Under the pieces are notes generated by a model, which saw only the letters and a program-made list of their open reading frames with translations, had not been told where the DNA came from and did no database searches. A stretch of 11,062 bases of DNA, from the NCBI GenBank assembly GCA_937983305.1, contig CALKAJ010000154.1:1-11062 (forward strand), read 5' to 3'. Below are positions 7,900 to 11,062 of the stretch, one piece after another. A program made the translations under genes and the position numbers. This stretch comes from an uncultured Ignavibacteriota bacterium (GTDB lineage Bacteria; Bacteroidota; Ignavibacteria; Tepidaquicellales; Tepidaquicellaceae). The number at the start of each line of letters is the position of its first letter. The first letter of the stretch is position 1.

Positions 7900-8604
7900 T
7901 TATAATCTTTTTGCTTGAACAGGGTTAGCAGGCCTTACCTCTATTTCGTTAAAATTGGCTCTTGAATTTGAATTTACTATGAACCAAACTGTTTTAGCGA
8001 TATCTTCTGAGGCAAGTATTGTTTGTCTGTCAGCAGTTAAAATGTTTTCACTTTCATCAAAAAAATTTGTATTTACAGAGCCCGGGCAAATAGCAGAAAC
8101 TCTAATATTATGATTTCTGACTTCAAGCATCAATGAACCTGACAGCCCTAAAACGGCGTGTTTAGATGCACAGTATAGCGAAGCATTTGGAATTGCATTT
8201 TTCCCGGCAATGGAAGCAATATTGACGATATCTCCTTTATTAAATTGCAGCATTAATTTCAAAGCATACCTTGTACAAAGATAAAGTCCCTTAACATTTA
8301 CATTAAATAAATCATCAAAATCTTTGGTTTTCGTATCTATTAGTTTGCCAAATTTTCCAAATCCTGCATTATTTACGAGTATATCAAGCTTCCCAAATTT
8401 ATTATTTATGAAATCGAAAAGTGATTTTACTTCTTTCTCTTTCGAAACATCTGTTTTGAAAAAATAATATTTCTTGTTTTTAATAATTTCACTTTTAGTC
8501 CGGGAAGCATCTACAACAAAATAATTTTTTTTAAGAAATAATTTTGTTACAGCTAAACCAATACCTTTGGAACCTCCGGTAATTAATATAACTTTATTGC
8601 TCAT
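7900..8604 (-). CDS. Short-chain dehydrogenase/reductase (classical SDR family)
   Basis: 234 aa, typical for classical SDRs. It has a Rossmann cofactor motif TGGSKGIG (9-16), the NNAG stabilising motif (78-81), catalytic Asn region NVNV (101-104), the catalytic Ser (S131, in NIASIAG) and YxxxK (Y144, K148), followed by CPGSVNT (173-179). D32 after the second strand, followed by ASR, could favour either NAD or NADP; I cannot decide. SDRs of this type reduce or oxidise carbonyl/hydroxyl groups on many substrates, such as acyl chains, sugars, polyols and isoprenoids. Substrate cannot be read from sequence. It is the first gene of the minus-strand run, directly before the prenyl synthase, which allows but does not prove a role in isoprenoid modification. 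The ATG at 8604 gives the canonical N-terminus; no Shine-Dalgarno precedes it, only AT-rich sequence. Confidence 0.93.
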   Translation of the reverse strand: MSNKVILITGGSKGIGLAVTKLFLKKNYFVVDASRTKSEIIKNKKYYFFKTDVSKEKEVKSLFDFINNKFGKLDILVNNAGFGKFGKLIDTKTKDFDDLFNVNVKGLYLCTRYALKLMLQFNKGDIVNIASIAGKNAIPNASLYCASKHAVLGLSGSLMLEVRNHNIRVSAICPGSVNTNFFDESENILTADRQTILASEDIAKTVWFIVNSNSRANFNEIEVRPANPVQAKRL

Positions 8605-8622
8605 AATAAATATTTACGGTTA

Positions 8623-8636
8623 TTTATAATTTTAAA
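8623..8636. repeat. AT-only direct repeat, copy 1 (TTTATAATTTTAAA)
   Basis: A 14-base sequence that recurs exactly at 8668-8681, 45 bases away in the same orientation, in the spacer before the dehydrogenase gene. It could be a pair of regulator or curvature elements, or chance in a strongly AT-biased spacer. Confidence 0.4.
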
Positions 8637-8667
8637 CACGACAATTTAGAAATTAATTCAAACAATT

Positions 8668-8681
8668 TTTATAATTTTAAA
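8668..8681. repeat. AT-only direct repeat, copy 2 (TTTATAATTTTAAA)
   Basis: Second exact copy of the 14-base repeat at 8623-8636. The flanks differ between the copies, so the match does not extend. The rest of the 8605-8770 spacer is AT-rich, with no ORF, no clear promoter matching the group consensus and no RNA fold that I can recognise. Confidence 0.4.
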
Positions 8682-8770
8682 AGAACAAAATAAATATAAA
8701 GTTACAATAATTTTAGCTAAAATAAATCCAAAAAAAACTACGACTTATCTTAATAAATTTTATGGGAGTG

Positions 8771-8844
8771 TACGCCCGAGTGGATTCGAACCACTGACCC
8801 ACAGCTTAGAAGGCTGTTGCTCTATCCGGCTGAGCTACGGGCGC
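8771..8844 (-). tRNA. tRNA-Arg (anticodon UCU)
   Basis: 74 nt folding as a complete cloverleaf. The acceptor is GCGCCCG/CGGGCGT (a G1-U72 wobble then six Watson-Crick pairs), the D-arm GCTC/GAGC with loop AGCCGGATA, the anticodon stem ACAGC/GCTGT with loop CTTCTAA (anticodon TCT, reading AGA and AGG), the variable loop GGGTC, and the T-arm AGTGG/CCACT with loop TTCGAAT. The discriminator is A73 at 8771. The next bases are CAC, so the 3' CCA is not encoded and must be added by the CCA-adding enzyme. No strong hairpin terminator follows; there is only a run of eight T on the minus strand (8737-8730), about 35 bases downstream. Confidence 0.97.
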
Positions 8845-8861
8845 AAATTAAAATATAATCG

Positions 8862-8890
8862 CAAGATAATATTTAAAAAAAATTAATCAA
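8862..8890 (-). promoter_or_regulatory. Possible promoter of tRNA-Arg
   Basis: On the minus strand TTG (8890-8888) is followed after 19 bases by TATCTTG (8868-8862), close to the Bacteroidota TTG-N19-TAnnTTTG promoter but one T short in the -7 element. It would start transcription about 10 bases before the mature tRNA 5' end, a normal leader length. The match is imperfect and in AT-rich DNA. Confidence 0.4.
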
Positions 8891-8977
8891 TCCATATAAA
8901 CTGCAATTGGTTATTAAAGAGAAAATTTTTTATGGTGATTTATAAAATTTAAATTATCATCTTAAGTTTAAAAAAAC

Positions 8978-9847
8978 ATGGGAGAAAAGACTTTACCGTT
9001 TAACAAGGAGATCCTGAGAGCAATAGAAATAATTGCTTTAGTGCTCGATAGTCCGGATGTTTATTCGGAATATGATATTGCCGGAAAATTTGGAAATATT
9101 AGCATACAAACTATCAGAAGGGATATGGAAAGAATAAGGAATATGGGTATTTCAATCCACTCATCCAAAAAAACTTTGAAAATCTTGAATAATATACCCG
9201 ATAAGGTTTTCAACGATTTGCTGAGTATTTACTTGTCTTTGAATAGATTTGATACTTTGCGTAACTTAAAATTGATTAGAAAGCGATTTGGCAATAAAAC
9301 GTTATCTCTTTTTGTGAAAATCTTACAGGCAATTAATAAAAAGGAACTTATAAAGATAAGTTACATCAATGGTGCTTCCGGAGAAGAAAAAATAAAAATA
9401 TTGACACCGGTATTGCTTACAAGGAGTGGGCGTAATTTATATCTGCTTGGGTATGAATCGGATAATTCGGAGGAATTGAGAGTTTACCTCCTCGAAAAAA
9501 TTAAATATATTGATTTTATGAAAATAAAATCATCAATAAAAAAAATGCCTGATGCAACAGAGTTCTTCAAATATAGCTGGGGAATTTATACCGGCGGCGA
9601 AGTTGAGAATGTTACATTGAGATTCCATAAAAAAATGACAAATGTAATTAAAAATAAATTTTTTATTGAATCGCAGCAAATTGTTGAATTCGATGACGGA
9701 TGTCAATTAGAGATGAAAGTGAAAATTTCGGAAGAACTGATTTCCTGGGTAATGGGATGGGGAGATTTAGTTGAAGTATTAGAGCCTGACAGCCTGAAGG
9801 AATCTGTAATAATAAAAGCAAATCAAATAATTAACTTATATAAATAG
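8978..9847 (+). CDS. HTH-type transcriptional regulator with WYL domain (YafY/PafC-like)
   Basis: 289 aa. The N-terminus (about 10-60) is a winged helix-turn-helix ending in QTIRRDMERIRNMGI, the usual DNA-recognition segment of the DeoR/YafY-like group. A WYL domain spans about 120-182: KISYINGASGE, then TPVLLTRSGRNLYLLGY, then RVYLLEKIKYI. The family's Trp-Tyr-Leu triad reads Leu-Tyr-Leu here (residues 154-156). A WCX-type C-terminal extension (about 207-288) includes VTLRFHKK and ends with GWGDLVEVLEPDSLKE. WYL proteins act as homodimeric or pseudo-dimeric transcription regulators that sense ligands, often nucleic acids or nucleotides. The stop TAG abuts the ATG of the polyphosphate kinase gene (TAGATG), so the two are cotranscribed and translationally coupled; autoregulation of the pair is an inference. 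No Shine-Dalgarno precedes the ATG at 8978. A TAAGTTTA at 8963-8970 resembles a -7 element, but no -33 partner is seen. Confidence 0.9.
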   Translation: MGEKTLPFNKEILRAIEIIALVLDSPDVYSEYDIAGKFGNISIQTIRRDMERIRNMGISIHSSKKTLKILNNIPDKVFNDLLSIYLSLNRFDTLRNLKLIRKRFGNKTLSLFVKILQAINKKELIKISYINGASGEEKIKILTPVLLTRSGRNLYLLGYESDNSEELRVYLLEKIKYIDFMKIKSSIKKMPDATEFFKYSWGIYTGGEVENVTLRFHKKMTNVIKNKFFIESQQIVEFDDGCQLEMKVKISEELISWVMGWGDLVEVLEPDSLKESVIIKANQIINLYK

Positions 9848-10714
9848 ATGAAAATTGACAAATTCAAAGTATCTGCCGACAAAAAAATTAATTTAAAAGA
9901 TTTTGACCCTGATTATACGGGTGATTTTCATAAGAAAGAGGAAGCCAAAGAAGTATTATCCGAAAATATTATGAAACTTTCTAAGTTGCAGGATATTCTT
10001 TATGCTTCAAATACATATGCATTACTAATAACACTCCAGGCTATAGATGCTGCAGGAAAAGACGGTATGATAAAACATATTATGTCCGGTGTCAATCCAC
10101 AGGGTTGTCAGGTTTACAGTTTCAAATCTCCATCCGCAGAAGAGCTTGACCACGACTATATGTGGAGATGTATGAAGTTACTGCCTGAGAAAGGAAAAAT
10201 CGGGATATTTAACAGATCTTATTATGAAGAAGTATTGGTAGTGAAAGTACATAAAGAGCTTCTTGAAAAGCAAAATATTCCCAAGGAAAAGATAAACGGG
10301 AAACTTTGGGAAGAGCGGTATGAAGATATAAATAATATTGAGAAATATTTTCACAGAAACAGAATAGTTAATCTTAAATTTTTTCTCAATATTTCAAAAG
10401 AAGAGCAGAAATTACGTTTTTTAAAACGAATAAATACACCCGAAAAAAATTGGAAGTTTTCTTTATCAGATTTAAAAGAGAGGAATTTCTGGGATGATTA
10501 TTTTAAGGCATTTGAAGATATGCTAAACAATTCAAGTACAAAACATTCTCCCTGGTATATTGTTCCGGCAAATAATAAGTGGTACTCAAGAGCAGTTGTT
10601 TCCGAAATAGTAGTTTCGACTCTGGAATCATTGAATTTGAAATACCCGGAAGTATCGGAAGAGCACAGAAAAGATTTGTTGGAAGCAAAGAGAATTTTGG
10701 AGTCAGAAAAATAA
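9848..10714 (+). CDS. Polyphosphate kinase 2 family protein (polyphosphate:nucleotide phosphotransferase)
   Basis: 288 aa, the normal length of a single-domain PPK2. Walker A is AIDAAGKDG (65-73), Walker B lies in GIFNRSYYEEVL (119-130), and the lid region contains RFLKRINTPEKNWKFS (190-205) followed by the conserved ERNFWDDYFKAFEDML and SPWYIVPANNKWYSR segments. PPK2 enzymes transfer phosphate between polyphosphate and nucleotides, usually making nucleoside di- or triphosphates from NMP/NDP plus polyP. The IFNRSYYEEVL variant suggests the group annotated as polyphosphate:nucleotide phosphotransferase; whether AMP or ADP is preferred cannot be told safely. It is cytosolic, with no signal or membrane segment. 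The ATG follows the regulator's TAG with no gap and there is no Shine-Dalgarno. An AT-rich inverted repeat follows the stop. Confidence 0.94.
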   Translation: MKIDKFKVSADKKINLKDFDPDYTGDFHKKEEAKEVLSENIMKLSKLQDILYASNTYALLITLQAIDAAGKDGMIKHIMSGVNPQGCQVYSFKSPSAEELDHDYMWRCMKLLPEKGKIGIFNRSYYEEVLVVKVHKELLEKQNIPKEKINGKLWEERYEDINNIEKYFHRNRIVNLKFFLNISKEEQKLRFLKRINTPEKNWKFSLSDLKERNFWDDYFKAFEDMLNNSSTKHSPWYIVPANNKWYSRAVVSEIVVSTLESLNLKYPEVSEEHRKDLLEAKRILESEK

Positions 10715-10729
10715 TTACAATTAGTATTC

Positions 10730-10747
10730 CAATATTTTCAAATATTG
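10730..10747 (+). terminator. AT-rich inverted repeat, possible weak terminator or operator
   Basis: CAATATTTTCAAATATTG is a perfect 18-base inverted repeat, folding as a 7-bp stem (CAATATT/AATATTG) with a TTCA loop, followed by TTTAATTT. It starts 15 bases after the ppk2-like stop and ends 22 bases before the next ATG. The stem is too AT-rich to be a convincing Rho-independent terminator; an operator for the downstream gene is the alternative. Confidence 0.35.
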
Positions 10748-10769
10748 TTTAATTTAGTCCTAAAAAATT

Positions 10770-11062
10770 ATGAATATCAAGTCTTTGTATTTTATTATTA
10801 TTTTATCTTTTGTCTTTAATTATTCCTGCAGTAATAATGGATCGAATAAAAATTCGGGAGAAAACAATCAGGTAAAGAGCGAAGTCCAATTCGATAACAA
10901 TGGCAGTCAAAATGCATCAGGTGAAAGAACAATGAAATTAGCAAATGATACAAATATTAAATCAGACAGAGACTCATTTTTTGATCCTTTGCCAAAGGTT
11001 ATGTATTACAGGTACTATAACGAAAGATACGGATTCGAGTTTTTTTATCCCGGATATTTAAT
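10770..11062 (+). CDS. Putative lipoprotein, N-terminal part (runs off the right edge)
   Basis: Read directly from the ATG at 10770; 97 codons are open to the window end. The N-terminus MNIKSLYFIIILSFVFNYSC is a short basic start, a hydrophobic core and a cysteine at C20, i.e. a signal peptide II with a loose lipobox (N-Y-S-C; the usual Leu at -3 is absent, and Bacteroidota lipoboxes are known to be relaxed). A low-complexity linker rich in Asn, Ser, Gly and Gln follows (about 21-60), as expected for a tether. The last visible stretch, YYNERYGFEFFYPGYL, looks like the start of a folded domain of the kind that opens with a YGFxFxYP sequence, but I cannot name the family. It is on the same strand as the regulator/PPK2 pair and 55 bases after it, so it may be in the same operon or have its own promoter. 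The function is unknown. Confidence 0.75.
   Translation, partial: MNIKSLYFIIILSFVFNYSCSNNGSNKNSGENNQVKSEVQFDNNGSQNASGERTMKLANDTNIKSDRDSFFDPLPKVMYYRYYNERYGFEFFYPGYL

Noticed and set aside
8605..8700. Promoter for the dehydrogenase operon
   Set aside because: The spacer is AT-rich, but I could not find a TTG and TAnnTTTG pair at acceptable spacing; any call would be arbitrary.
8730..8771. Rho-independent terminator after tRNA-Arg
   Set aside because: There is a run of eight T on the minus strand, but I find no stable hairpin before it, so I did not list it as a terminator.
10503..10688. Minus-strand open frame of 61 codons inside the polyphosphate kinase gene
   Set aside because: It is fully inside a well-supported plus-strand gene, on the opposite strand, with no domain.
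1..11062. CRISPR array, transposon, prophage or defence island
   Set aside because: There are no regularly spaced repeats, transposase or integrase motifs, terminal inverted repeats, or toxin-antitoxin or restriction genes. SMC here is the housekeeping chromosomal form, not a Wadjet JetC-type protein, because no JetA/B/D-like genes accompany it.

Overview
The window is AT-rich DNA, mostly compact operons, from what looks like a member of the Bacteroidota/Chlorobi/Ignavibacteria group. The grounds are the SMC protein, whose N-terminus (MYLSKLEIFGFK) and C-terminal LSGGEK...VLDEVDAPLD...THN...YGVTMQEPGV block read like the form found in that group, the lack of Shine-Dalgarno sequences before every start, and Bacteroidota-style TTG-N19-TAnnTTTG promoter elements. 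The phylum is an inference; a finer placement is not possible from this sequence alone.

Layout. Positions 1-8604 carry five genes on the minus strand, read right to left: a short-chain dehydrogenase/reductase (8604-7900), a squalene/phytoene synthase family enzyme (7874-6972, TTG start), a secreted-then-membrane-bound glycoside hydrolase family 2-like protein (6911-4323), the chromosome-organising ATPase SMC (4319-708, TTG start) and an MtnX-like HAD phosphatase (707 to the left edge, 3' end missing). Junctions are very tight from the GH2-like gene onward: 3 bases between it and smc, 0 bases between smc and the phosphatase. A likely internal promoter sits just before the GH2-like gene. Positions 8605-8977 are a control region containing tRNA-Arg(UCU) on the minus strand, flanked by AT-rich spacers. 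From 8978 rightward, genes are on the plus strand: a WYL-domain HTH regulator directly abutting a polyphosphate kinase 2 family enzyme, then the start of a putative lipoprotein cut off by the right edge.

How they work together. The minus-strand set mixes isoprenoid metabolism, a cell-envelope protein, chromosome segregation and a small-molecule phosphatase, so it is better read as a housekeeping transcription unit than as one pathway. The WYL/PPK2 pair is a plausible regulator-plus-enzyme unit in polyphosphate/nucleotide metabolism. The most unusual object is the GH2-like protein: it keeps the family's jelly-roll, Ig-like and TIM-barrel layout, but both catalytic glutamates appear to be replaced (Asp and Arg), and it ends in a multi-pass membrane domain. 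It looks like a membrane-anchored pseudo-glycosidase. I see no CRISPR array, transposon, phage gene or classical defence system.
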